A program made the translations under genes and the position numbers. Below, piece by piece: positions 26,039 to 33,748 of a stretch of 64,000 nucleotides of DNA. The stretch's first letter is position 1; each line of letters starts with the position of its first letter. Source of the DNA: Pedococcus_A sp963730585 (GTDB lineage: Bacteria > Actinomycetota > Actinomycetes > Actinomycetales > Dermatophilaceae); the NCBI GenBank assembly GCA_963730585.1, contig CAVSSL010000008.1, forward strand, positions 124,001-188,000. The letters are read 5' to 3'. The notes under the pieces were generated by a model that saw nothing but the letters and a program-made list of their open reading frames with translations, was not told where the DNA came from and ran no database searches.

Positions 26039-26572
26039 GGGTGCGGCTGCGGGTCAACGGCAGCGAGCGGCTGGCCGACGACGTCTGGGAGGGCGAGAGC
26101 CTGCTCTACGTGCTGCGCGAGAGACTCGGCCTGCCCGGCACCAAGAACGCCTGCGAGCAGGGCGAGTGCGGGTCGTGCACGGTGTACCTCGACGGGCTGC
26201 CCGTGTGTGCCTGCCTCGTCGCGGCGGGGCAGGCCGACGGACGTGAGGTCGTCACGGTCGAGGGACTCGCCGGCTCCGACGTCGGTGCTGGGGAGCGCGG
26301 TGTCGGGGAGCACGGCGTCGGGAGGGGGCGCCGGTGACCTGCACCCCGTGCAGCAGGCGTTCCTCGAGGCCGGCGCGGTGCAGTGTGGGTTCTGCACGCC
26401 GGGCCTGGTCGTCGCCGCCCACGACCTCGTCTCCCGTGTCCCGCAGCCGAGCGACGCGCAGATCCGCGAGGCCCTGGCCGGGAACCTGTGCCGCTGCACG
26501 GGGTACGAGAGCATCCTCGAGGCGGTGCGGCTGGCCGCCTCCCGGATGGGCGGACGGGAGGGCGCGCCGTGA
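26035..26572 (+). pseudogene. Molybdenum hydroxylase 2Fe-2S subunit (CoxS/XdhC type), frame broken once
   Basis: Plant-ferredoxin domain with CEQGECGSCTVYLDGLPVCAC (first cluster) and a four-helix domain with QCGFCTPGLVVAA and GNLCRCTGYESI (second cluster), so all eight cysteines are present. The frame changes in the AGGGGGC run at about 26320-26328, in the linker between the domains; removing one G restores a continuous protein of about 178 residues. The linker also contains an imperfect repeat (GERGVGEHGVG) absent from typical members. ATG 26035 overlaps the preceding stop. Confidence 0.87.
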
Positions 26573-29001
26573 CGGGTGGGCCGACCGTGCGGACCGGGCC
26601 GACCGTGCGGACCGGGCCGGACACCGCCGAGGGGCTGTACTCGCGGACCGACGGCGGGGTCGGCGAGAGCGCCCCGCGGCCGGACGGGACGCTCAAGGTC
26701 GCGGGCGAGTTCGCCTACGGCAGCGACCTCTGGATGGACGACATGTTGTGGGGCACCACCCTGCGCAGCCCGCTGCCCAGCGCCCGGATCCGCGGCATCG
26801 ACGTCTCGGCCGCGCTCGCGGTGCCCGGCGTGCACGCGGTGCTGACCCATGAGGACGTGCCCGGTCCCGGCCTGTTCGGGCTGGAGGTCGCCGACCAGCC
26901 GGTGCTCGCCCGCGACCGCGTGCGCTACCAGGGCGAGCCCATCGTGCTCGTGGCGGCCGACCACCCGGAGACCGCCCGTCGCGCCGCCAAGCGGGTGCGG
27001 GTCGACTACGAGGAGCTGCCGCCGGTCACCGACGCGCGGGCGGCGCTCGCCGACGGCAGCCCGCTCGTGCACGACCGGGGCAACCTGGTGCGGCACGTGC
27101 GGATCCGCACCGGTGGAGGCACCGCTGGAGGCACCGCTGGAGGCGTCAGTCGCGGCTGGCGGCCACCCGCGGCCGAGGTCGTCGTGCGCGGCGAGTTCGA
27201 GGTGGGCATGCAGGACCAGGCCTTCCTCGGCCCCGAGTCCGGCCTGGCGGTGCCGGACGACGAGGGCGGCGTCGACCTGCACGTGGCCACCCAGTGGCTG
27301 CACGTCGACCAGCAGCAGATCTGCGCGGCCCTCGGCCTCTCCCCCGAGCGGGTGCGCCTGGCCCTGGCGGGGGTGGGCGGCGCCTTCGGGGGGCGCGAGG
27401 ACCTGTCGATGCACATCCACGGCTGCCTGCTGGCGCTGCACACCGGCCGACCGGTGAAGATGGTCTACAGCCGGGAGGAGTCGTTCTTCGGCCACGTGCA
27501 CCGTCACCCGGCCCGCCTGCACTACGAGCTCGGCGCAGACCGCTCCGGCCGGCTGGTGCACGCCACCGTGCAGACCTGGCTCGACGGCGGCGCCTACGCC
27601 TCCAGCACCGCCGCCGTGGTGATGAACGCCGCCACGCTCGGCCTGGGGCCGTACGACGTGCCCGCCGTCCACGTCGACTGCTGGGGCGTCTACACCAACA
27701 ACCCGCCCTGTGGCGCGATGCGGGGCTTCGGCGCCGTGCAGGCGGCGTTCGCCTACGAGGCGATGATGGACCGGCTCGCCGCCGCGGTCGGGCTCGACCC
27801 GGTGGAGGTGCGGCTGCGCAACGCGTTGGCGGAGGGCTCGCGGGTGCCGACCGGGCAGCTCGTCGACAGCGCCGCGCCGGTGGCCGAGCTGCTCGAGCGG
27901 GTCCGCGACCTGCCGCTGCCGGAACCCGCACTGGGCGGCCACGACGCCCCGGACGCCCTCCCTGGTGGCGTGGACCTGCTCACCCTCCCCGGCGGTGTCT
28001 CCAACACCACCCACGGCGAGGGCGTCCGGCGCGGCGTCGGCTACGCGGTGGGGCTGAAGAACGTCGGGTTCTCCGGGGGCTTCGACGACTACTCGACGGC
28101 ACGGGTGCGGCTCGAGGCGACGGGCGACTCCCCCGTGGTCACCGTGCACACCGCGGCGGCCGAGGTCGGGCAGGGGCTCGTCGCCGTGGTGCAACAGGTG
28201 TGCCGAACCGAGCTCGGGGTCGAGACGGTGGTGGTGGCGCCCAGCGACACCACGATCGGCTCGGCCGGCTCCACCTCGGCCTCTCGCCAGACCTACGTCA
28301 CGGGTGGGGCGGTGCAGGCCGCCTGCGCGGCCGTGCGGTCACGCGTGCTGGAGCGTGCCGCCCGCACTCTCGGCGCCTCCGCCGACGTGCTGTCGCTGCG
28401 TGACGGCTTCCTGGTCGGACCTGGTGACGAGGAGGTGGTCGCCCTCGCCGAGGTGCTCGGCTCCGAGGCCGTGGAGGAGACCGTCGAGTGGCGGCACCGG
28501 CCCACCCAGCCCATCGACCCCGAGACCGGACAGGGCGACGCCCACGTGCAGTACGCGTTCGCGGCGCACCGGGCGGTGGTCGACGTCGACACCGAGCTCG
28601 GTCTCGTGCGCGTGGTCGAGCTGGCCTGTGCCCAGGACGTCGGCCGGGCGGTCAACCCCCAGGCCGTGGTCGGGCAGATCCACGGCGGCAGCCTGCAGGG
28701 CCTCGGCCTCGCCGTCATGGAGGAGGTGCAGGTGCGCGGCGGCCGGATCCTCAACCCCTCGTTCACCGACTACCTGGTGCCCACGATCCTCGACGCGCCG
28801 AGCATGCCGGTCACCGTGGTCGAGTACCCGGACCCGCACGCCCCCTACGGCCTGCGCGGGGTCGGTGAGCCGCCGACCATCTCGTCGGGCCCGGCTGTCG
28901 TGGCCGCCATCCGTGCGGCCACAGGACTCGAGCTGACCCGCGTGCCGATCCGCCCTGAGCACCTCACCGCGCACCTCACCGCGCACTTCACCGGCACCTG
29001 A
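26569..29001 (+). CDS. Molybdenum hydroxylase large subunit (xanthine dehydrogenase family)
   Basis: 810 residues from GTG 26569 overlapping the 2Fe-2S stop (GTGA). The molybdopterin-binding domains are recognisable: GTTLRSPLPSARI near the start, VGGAFGGREDLS (Moco loop), NNPPCGAMRGFGAVQAAFAYE (active-site loop of xanthine-dehydrogenase type rather than the CO-dehydrogenase AYRCSFR loop), AAEVGQGLVAVVQQ, and the catalytic glutamate in GVGEPPTISSGPAVVAAI. With the FAD and 2Fe-2S proteins it should form a heterotrimer oxidising a purine or other N-heterocycle. The exact substrate is unknown. Three short in-frame tandem repeats lie at the N-terminus, residue 180 and C-terminus. Confidence 0.9.
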   Translation: MTGGPTVRTGPTVRTGPDTAEGLYSRTDGGVGESAPRPDGTLKVAGEFAYGSDLWMDDMLWGTTLRSPLPSARIRGIDVSAALAVPGVHAVLTHEDVPGPGLFGLEVADQPVLARDRVRYQGEPIVLVAADHPETARRAAKRVRVDYEELPPVTDARAALADGSPLVHDRGNLVRHVRIRTGGGTAGGTAGGVSRGWRPPAAEVVVRGEFEVGMQDQAFLGPESGLAVPDDEGGVDLHVATQWLHVDQQQICAALGLSPERVRLALAGVGGAFGGREDLSMHIHGCLLALHTGRPVKMVYSREESFFGHVHRHPARLHYELGADRSGRLVHATVQTWLDGGAYASSTAAVVMNAATLGLGPYDVPAVHVDCWGVYTNNPPCGAMRGFGAVQAAFAYEAMMDRLAAAVGLDPVEVRLRNALAEGSRVPTGQLVDSAAPVAELLERVRDLPLPEPALGGHDAPDALPGGVDLLTLPGGVSNTTHGEGVRRGVGYAVGLKNVGFSGGFDDYSTARVRLEATGDSPVVTVHTAAAEVGQGLVAVVQQVCRTELGVETVVVAPSDTTIGSAGSTSASRQTYVTGGAVQAACAAVRSRVLERAARTLGASADVLSLRDGFLVGPGDEEVVALAEVLGSEAVEETVEWRHRPTQPIDPETGQGDAHVQYAFAAHRAVVDVDTELGLVRVVELACAQDVGRAVNPQAVVGQIHGGSLQGLGLAVMEEVQVRGGRILNPSFTDYLVPTILDAPSMPVTVVEYPDPHAPYGLRGVGEPPTISSGPAVVAAIRAATGLELTRVPIRPEHLTAHLTAHFTGT
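26578..26613 (+). repeat. 18-bp perfect in-frame tandem duplication
   Basis: Two identical 18-base units encode GPTVRT twice at the N-terminus of the large subunit. Confidence 0.85.
27109..27144 (+). repeat. 12-bp in-frame tandem triplication
   Basis: Three 12-base units ACCGsTGGAGGC (one variable base) encode a Thr/Gly-rich linker (TGGGTAGGTAGG) in the Mo subunit. Confidence 0.8.
28960..28995 (+). repeat. 12-bp tandem repeat at the 3' end of the Mo subunit gene
   Basis: Two identical units CACCTCACCGCG and a third diverged unit encode HLTAHLTAHFTG, the last residues of the protein. Confidence 0.75.
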
Positions 29002-29004
29002 CCC

Positions 29005-29890
29005 TCAGTCGAAGACGATGGTGCGCCGGCCGCGCAGGATGACCCGGTGCTCCACGTGCCAGCGCACCGCCCGGGCCAGCGCCATCGCCTCCAGCTCCTG
29101 GCCCACCCGGGCGAGCTCACCCGGGCTCATCCGGTGGTCGACGCGGCGGAAGTCCTGCTCGATGATCGGGCCCTCGTCGAGGTCGGCCGTCACGTAGTGA
29201 GCCGTGGCGCCGATGACCTTCACGCCCCGGTCGTGGGCCTGGGTGTAGGGCTTGGCGCCCTTGAAGCTCGGCAGCAGCGAGTGGTGGATGTTGATGATGC
29301 GTCCCGGGAAGTTCCGCGCACAGCTCGGCCGAGAGGATCTGCATGTAGCGGGCCAGGACGATCGTGTCGGCCTGGTACTCCTCCACCAGGCGGCGCAGCT
29401 CGGCCTCCGCCTCCGGCTTCGTCGCCGCACTGACCGGCACGTGGTGGAACGGGATCTCGTGCCACTGCGCCAGGCCACGGAAGTCCTCGTGGTTGGACAC
29501 GATCGCCGGGACCTCGACGTTGAGCGAACCGGTCTCGGCCCGGTAGAGCAGGTCGTTGAGGCAGTGGCCCTGCTGGCTCACCATGACCAGCACGCGGTGG
29601 CGCACCGACAGGTCGTGCACCGCCCACTGCATGGCGAACTCGGTGGCGGTCGGCTCCATCGCGGACCGCAGCGACTCGACGTCGAGCGGGCTGCCCTCGC
29701 GGACCAGGTGCATCCGCAGGTGGAACTCGCCCGACGACGGGTCGCCGAACTGCTGGGCGTCGGCGATGGTGAGGCTCTGCTCCAGCGCCACCCCGGTCAC
29801 GGCGTGCACGATGCCGCGCCGGTCGGGGCACGACACGGTGAGGACGAACTCGCGACCGGCCTCGAGGGTCGGGGTGGACTCGCCGTGCAC
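29005..29890 (-). pseudogene. purU: Formyltetrahydrofolate deformylase, frame broken once
   Basis: Hydrolyses 10-formyl-THF to THF and formate. An N-terminal ACT domain (FVLTVSCPDRRGIVHAVTG...) precedes the formyltransferase-fold catalytic domain with VLVMVSQQGHCLNDLLYR, AIVSNHEDFRGLA, VLARYMQILS, INIHHSLLPSFKGAKPY (catalytic Asn/His) and GATAHYVTADLDEGPII. The frame is lost near 29312-29316. Deleting one base joins SAELCA to NFPGRIINIHH. GTG 29890 is supported by GAGGAG six bases upstream. It converges on the Mo subunit gene with a three-base gap. A housekeeping gene with intact motifs on both sides: a sequencing insertion is likely. Confidence 0.9.
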
Positions 29891-29960
29891 GGTGGCTCCT
29901 CGCTGCTTCGGTGGTGGTGGTCCGGGGAGCCGTCACCCTACCGAGACGCCCGCGCCGGCG

Positions 29961-30040
29961 GCCGTGCGTGACCACGCCTGGGACGGGCAACCACGACCAG
30001 GGACGGGCTACCAGGTTCAGGGACGGGTGACCATCACGAT
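29961..30040. repeat. 20-bp tandem repeat, three imperfect units
   Basis: GGACGGG recurs at 29981, 30001 and 30021, exactly 20 bases apart, within units of the form GGACGGGswACCAnGnnCAG. The third unit contains the stop codon of the copper monooxygenase-like gene. The array fills most of the 126-base gap before purU. Confidence 0.75.
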
Positions 30041-31267
30041 GCCGAGGCACATCTCGTCAGTCGTGCCCTCGCCCCAGACGACGTAGCGCTCGGGCTGGCC
30101 CTCGAAGGCTGGCAGCACGTCGCGCAGACCCTGGTCGTGGGTGCACTCGACGGTGAGCGTGTCGCCCCGGTCGACGTGCACCGCCGGGCTCACCGGCTTG
30201 CTGCCCTGGTCGTCGAAGTCCCAGACCGGGATGTCGAGCACCCGGCGCTCGTCGGGCTCACCCTTGTTGACGGTCACCCGGATCGACCTGCCGAGCAGGT
30301 GCATGTGGCCGGCCACGGCGCGGATGGTGGCGGGTTCGGTGACCGGCCGGGTGCACCGCTGCGTGGGCGAGGGGCCGATGCCCTTGCAGACCATGTTGAG
30401 GTAGTTGCCGGTCAGGCCCGCGACCCTGCCGAACCGCTGCGTGACGTCGGCGACGGACGCCTCCCGGCTGCACAACGGACCCGTGTGGCCGGGTCGGCAG
30501 GGCAGCTCGACCGGGCCGGGCAGCAGCATCGTCTGGAGGGTGCGGCGCGTGCCGTCGTCCGACGCCACTCGAAGGCGGGCGGCGGTCGTGTCGGGGCCAC
30601 GACCCGCGAGCAGGTTGTAGTGGACCTGCATGACGACCCGCGAACCCTTCGCCAGCGGCATGCCGAGGTCCTTGGCGAGGACCCGCTCCCCTCCGCCGGG
30701 CGCCCAGGCCCCGAGCCAGGGGGCGGCGTCGAGGCTGGCCCCCTGGTTGTCGACCCCCGAGCCGCCGAAACAGGTCCAGCCCTGCCCGGGCTGTCCGGCG
30801 TCCAGAGCCTTCGCCCGAGCCACCTGCTCGGGCGGGACGCGGAACAGGATGACGTGGTGCACGACATCGGCGTTGCCCGGCACGACGTCGACGCCCGTGA
30901 CCACCGTGTCGCGCGAGAGCTTCGGATCGAGCAGGAAGCACCGGTAGTCGTCGGTGCCCGTGGAGGGAGGCGACGGCGTGTATGCCGCGGGCGCCCGCAG
31001 CGTGAGGAACCGTTCGCCGGCGCGCAACGGGGCGCGCGCCGGTGTCCCGCCCGGCGAAGCGGCCGGGCCGTGGCCGTGCCCGGACGGCGCCGCAGACGGT
31101 GCACCGCTGGCACCGGACGTGGCGGAACCTGCGGTGGCGCCGGGCGTCGACGCCGACGAGGCCGCCGTCGCCGCGGTGGGCGTCGTGTCGGGTCCGGCGC
31201 AGGCTGTCAGCGCCAGCGTCGCCACACCGAGCCCGGCGATCACACGACCGAACAGGCCTCTTCGCAC
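30017..31267 (-). CDS. PHM/DBH-like copper monooxygenase lipoprotein
   Basis: 416 residues from GTG 31267. Signal peptide with lipobox LTAC (Cys23), then an Ala/Ser/Thr/Pro linker with HGHG (residues 24-80). The mature domain keeps every copper ligand of peptidylglycine alpha-hydroxylating monooxygenase in order: His137-His138 (VVHHVILFRVPP) and His216 (MQVHYN) for the first copper, His321/His323 (GHMHLLGR) and Met406 (TDEMCLG) for the second. It has several Cys (110, 166, 257, 266, 294, 305, 375, 407) fit for disulfides. So it is probably a secreted, membrane-tethered copper enzyme; substrate unknown. TAGACT six bases before the GTG marks a leaderless promoter. Confidence 0.82.
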   Translation of the reverse strand: MRRGLFGRVIAGLGVATLALTACAGPDTTPTAATAASSASTPGATAGSATSGASGAPSAAPSGHGHGPAASPGGTPARAPLRAGERFLTLRAPAAYTPSPPSTGTDDYRCFLLDPKLSRDTVVTGVDVVPGNADVVHHVILFRVPPEQVARAKALDAGQPGQGWTCFGGSGVDNQGASLDAAPWLGAWAPGGGERVLAKDLGMPLAKGSRVVMQVHYNLLAGRGPDTTAARLRVASDDGTRRTLQTMLLPGPVELPCRPGHTGPLCSREASVADVTQRFGRVAGLTGNYLNMVCKGIGPSPTQRCTRPVTEPATIRAVAGHMHLLGRSIRVTVNKGEPDERRVLDIPVWDFDDQGSKPVSPAVHVDRGDTLTVECTHDQGLRDVLPAFEGQPERYVVWGEGTTDEMCLGIVMVTRP

Positions 31268-31273
31268 ACGCCG

Positions 31274-31279
31274 AGTCTA
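31274..31279 (-). promoter_or_regulatory. -10 box of the copper monooxygenase-like gene
   Basis: TAGACT on the minus strand, six bases before GTG 31267. Confidence 0.55.
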
Positions 31280-31355
31280 GGTGGGCCTGCGGCGGGGAAG
31301 GGGACCGTTCGGCCAAGCGGAGTCATGCCTCAGTCCCCGCCGGCGGTGGGTTCGG

Positions 31356-32576
31356 CTACGCGGTGGAGGCGGCGAGCTGCCCGCAGGCGCCGTCGATGTC
31401 CTGGCCGCGGGTGTCGCGGATCGTCGTCGGGATGCCGTGTGCCCGCAGCCGCTCCACGAACTGCTGCTCGACCCCGGGGCGCGAGGCCGTCCACTTCGAC
31501 CCCGGCGTGGGGTTGAGCGGGATCGGGTTGACGTGCACCCAGCCACGTCCGCGCGCGTTGAGCTTCTCCCCCAGCAGGTCGGCGCGCCAGGCCTGGTCGT
31601 TGATGTCGCGGATCAGGGCGTACTCGATGCTGACCCGGCGGCCGGTCGCCTCGAAGTACCGGCGGGCCGAGTCGAGCGCCTCGTCGACGCTCCAGCGCGT
31701 GTTGATCGGCACCAGCTCGTTGCGCAGGTCGTCGTCCGGGGCGTGCAGCGACAGCGCGAGCGTCACCGGGATGCCCTCGCCCGCGAGCTTGTCGATCGCG
31801 GGGACGAGGCCGACGGTCGACATCGTGATTCCCCGAGCCGACATGCCCAGGCCGTCGGGGGCCGGGTCGGTGAGCCGGCGGATCGCCCCGATCGCCGCCT
31901 TGTAGTTGGCCAGCGCCTCCCCCATGCCCATGAACACGACGTTGGAGATGCGGGTCGGCCCCGTGACCTCGGGCGCGCCGTCCTCGTCACCGAGCTCGGC
32001 ACCATCGGTGGCGGCGGCGCTGGGAGCCAGCTCGCCGCGCCGCAGCTGCCGCGCGGCATACACGACCTGCTCGACGATCTCGGCGGCCGACATGTTGCGG
32101 GTGAGCCCGGCCTGCCCCGTGGCACAGAACGGGCAGTTCATGCCGCAGCCCGCCTGCGAGGAGATGCAGATGGTCACGCGGTTCGGGTAGCGCATCAGCA
32201 CCGACTCGACGATGGCGCCGTCGTGCAGCCGCCAGGCGGACTTGATCGTCGCGCCGTCGTCGGCGGTGCGCTGCACGTGCGGGGTGAGCAGCGGCGGCAG
32301 CAGGTCTCGCACGAGGTCGTCACGGATCCCCTTGGGCAGGTCGGTCATCTCCTCCGGCGACTCGACGAGCCGCTCGAAGTAGTGGGTCGACAGCTGCTTG
32401 GCGCGGAACCCCTTGTGGCCCAGCGACTCGACCGCCTCCTTGCGCTCGGCGGGCGTGAGGTCGGCGAGGTGCCGCGGGGGCTTGCCGCGGCGGGGGGCGG
32501 TGAAGGTCAGCTGGCCCGGCCTCGGCTTCTCGGTGCTCGGCTCGGGCAGGGCCACGGGGGCGGGGTTCTCGGACAT
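31356..32576 (-). CDS. rlmN: 23S rRNA (adenine-2503)-C2 methyltransferase
   Basis: 406 residues from ATG 32576 with GGTGGGG directly upstream. Radical-SAM enzyme that methylates A2503 of 23S rRNA and A37 of some tRNAs. The CxxxCxxC cluster motif is in CGMNCPFCATGQAGLTRN; other family blocks are HYFERLVESPEEMTDLPKG, VMFMGMGE-type VVFMGMGEALANYKA, TVGLVPAIDKL, and LSLHAPDDDLRNELVPIN. The resolving cysteine is expected near the C-terminus (DIDGACGQLA). An insertion rich in Asp/Glu/Ala (residues about 185-205, GAELGDEDGAPEVTG) precedes the SNVVFMG block. It follows cdsA in the conserved order with one gene inserted between. Confidence 0.96.
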   Translation of the reverse strand: MSENPAPVALPEPSTEKPRPGQLTFTAPRRGKPPRHLADLTPAERKEAVESLGHKGFRAKQLSTHYFERLVESPEEMTDLPKGIRDDLVRDLLPPLLTPHVQRTADDGATIKSAWRLHDGAIVESVLMRYPNRVTICISSQAGCGMNCPFCATGQAGLTRNMSAAEIVEQVVYAARQLRRGELAPSAAATDGAELGDEDGAPEVTGPTRISNVVFMGMGEALANYKAAIGAIRRLTDPAPDGLGMSARGITMSTVGLVPAIDKLAGEGIPVTLALSLHAPDDDLRNELVPINTRWSVDEALDSARRYFEATGRRVSIEYALIRDINDQAWRADLLGEKLNARGRGWVHVNPIPLNPTPGSKWTASRPGVEQQFVERLRAHGIPTTIRDTRGQDIDGACGQLAASTA

Positions 32577-32710
32577 CCCCACCAGTGTCTCAGCCGGAGC
32601 CCCGCAGCGGAAAACGTCGGTATGCCGTGGGCCGGCGTGCTCTCGGCACACCGCCTGGGGGTGCCAGGGGCGACGCGCGCCGTTCTGCCGTCACGGGTCC
32701 ATGGACGGCC

Positions 32711-32716
32711 CTACAG
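32711..32716 (+). promoter_or_regulatory. -10 box of the 317-aa hypothetical gene
   Basis: TACAGT lies 34 bases before ATG 32751, giving a short leader that contains GAGGGGG as ribosome site. It contrasts with the leaderless sites around it. Confidence 0.4.
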
Positions 32717-32750
32717 TGACCAGCGACCATCGCGACACGAGGGGGTAGCC

Positions 32751-33704
32751 ATGGGCTGGTTCGGCAGGAACAGGGGGACGCCTGCGACGCCCGCGCAGCA
32801 GGACGACGCCCTGCCCTTCTTCTCCGAGGACGAGGCGGCGCGGTTCCGTGCCCTGGTGCGGAGCACCTTCGCCGAGCTCGGCATGGAGGTCGTGGTCCAC
32901 GCCGACCGCATGGAGACCGACGACGGCCGCATGTTCGGCCTGTGGAACCTGGCGGCTGCCTGCCACAACGACGAGGACGGCGAGCCGGCCTGGCCCGCAG
33001 CCATCGAGCGGCACGTCAGGGTCACCACCGCGGCCACCGGACGCGACGAGCTCGCCGAGATGTCGGACGAGGAGCTGATGTCGAGCGTGTACGTCAGGCT
33101 CGTGGAGGCAGCGACCGTGGACTCGCTCGGTCGGGATGACGTCGCGTACGCCGAGGAGGTCGTGCCCGGAGTGCTGCGCCTGCTGGTGCTCGACCTGCCG
33201 GAGACCGTGATGACTCCAGCCCAGAGCCGGCTCGAGGAGCGGTCGTCGATGGCCAGGCTCCTCGACCAGGGCTGGCGCAACCTGCAGTCGCTGCTGGACC
33301 GAGAGGTGTTCGAGCTGGACCGGCTGGAGCACGAGGGCGCGGAGATCACCGTCCTCCTCGGGGAGTCCATGATGACCGCGAGCCTGGTCCTGATGCTCCC
33401 GGAGGTCATCGAGCGCTGGCTCCCGGGATCGACGCTGGAACGGGGGGTGTTCGTGTGCATGCCCTACCGGCACCAGCTCGCCTTCCACGTCATCGACGAC
33501 CCCGAGCAGGCGCTGAAGGCGCTCATGGTGCTGCCGCAGTTCGCTGTCCACGGCTTCAACGACGGCACCGGGCCGCTGACGCCGCACACGTACTGGTGGC
33601 GGAACGGCGAGCTCCACCAGCTCACGACCTTCGAGGACGGCGGCCGGATCGCGCTCACCCTGGGACCGGAGCTAGAGGCCCTGCTGGGGATGGGCGGCGA
33701 CTGA
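32751..33704 (+). CDS. Conserved hypothetical protein, DUF1444-like size (317 aa)
   Basis: I do not recognise the family. ATG 32751 has a good ribosome site (GAGGGGG, six bases before). The protein is soluble: MGWFGRNRGTPATP, then acidic helices (FSEDEAARFRALVRSTFAELGME), LWNLAAACHND and VTPAQSRLEERSSMARLLDQGWRN. Later QSLLDREVFELDRLEHEGAEITVLLGESMMTASLVLMLPE and FVCMPYRHQLAFHVIDD give an alpha/beta pattern reminiscent of proteins that act on structured ligands or immunity-type scaffolds, but no catalytic motif is seen. It is a plus-strand insertion between rlmN and cdsA. Confidence 0.75.
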   Translation: MGWFGRNRGTPATPAQQDDALPFFSEDEAARFRALVRSTFAELGMEVVVHADRMETDDGRMFGLWNLAAACHNDEDGEPAWPAAIERHVRVTTAATGRDELAEMSDEELMSSVYVRLVEAATVDSLGRDDVAYAEEVVPGVLRLLVLDLPETVMTPAQSRLEERSSMARLLDQGWRNLQSLLDREVFELDRLEHEGAEITVLLGESMMTASLVLMLPEVIERWLPGSTLERGVFVCMPYRHQLAFHVIDDPEQALKALMVLPQFAVHGFNDGTGPLTPHTYWWRNGELHQLTTFEDGGRIALTLGPELEALLGMGGD

Positions 33705-33748
33705 GCCTGGCCCCGCGGTCGTGGGCCGCCAGCGCCGTGCGGATCCGA

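Noticed and set aside
26002..28194. A 730-residue minus-strand frame opposite the Mo hydroxylase genes
   Set aside because: Antisense to three subunits with strong motifs; composition is His/Arg/Gly-rich noise.
29961..30040. CRISPR-like repeats
   Set aside because: Units are directly adjacent, 20 bases long and imperfect, with no unique spacers and no cas genes.
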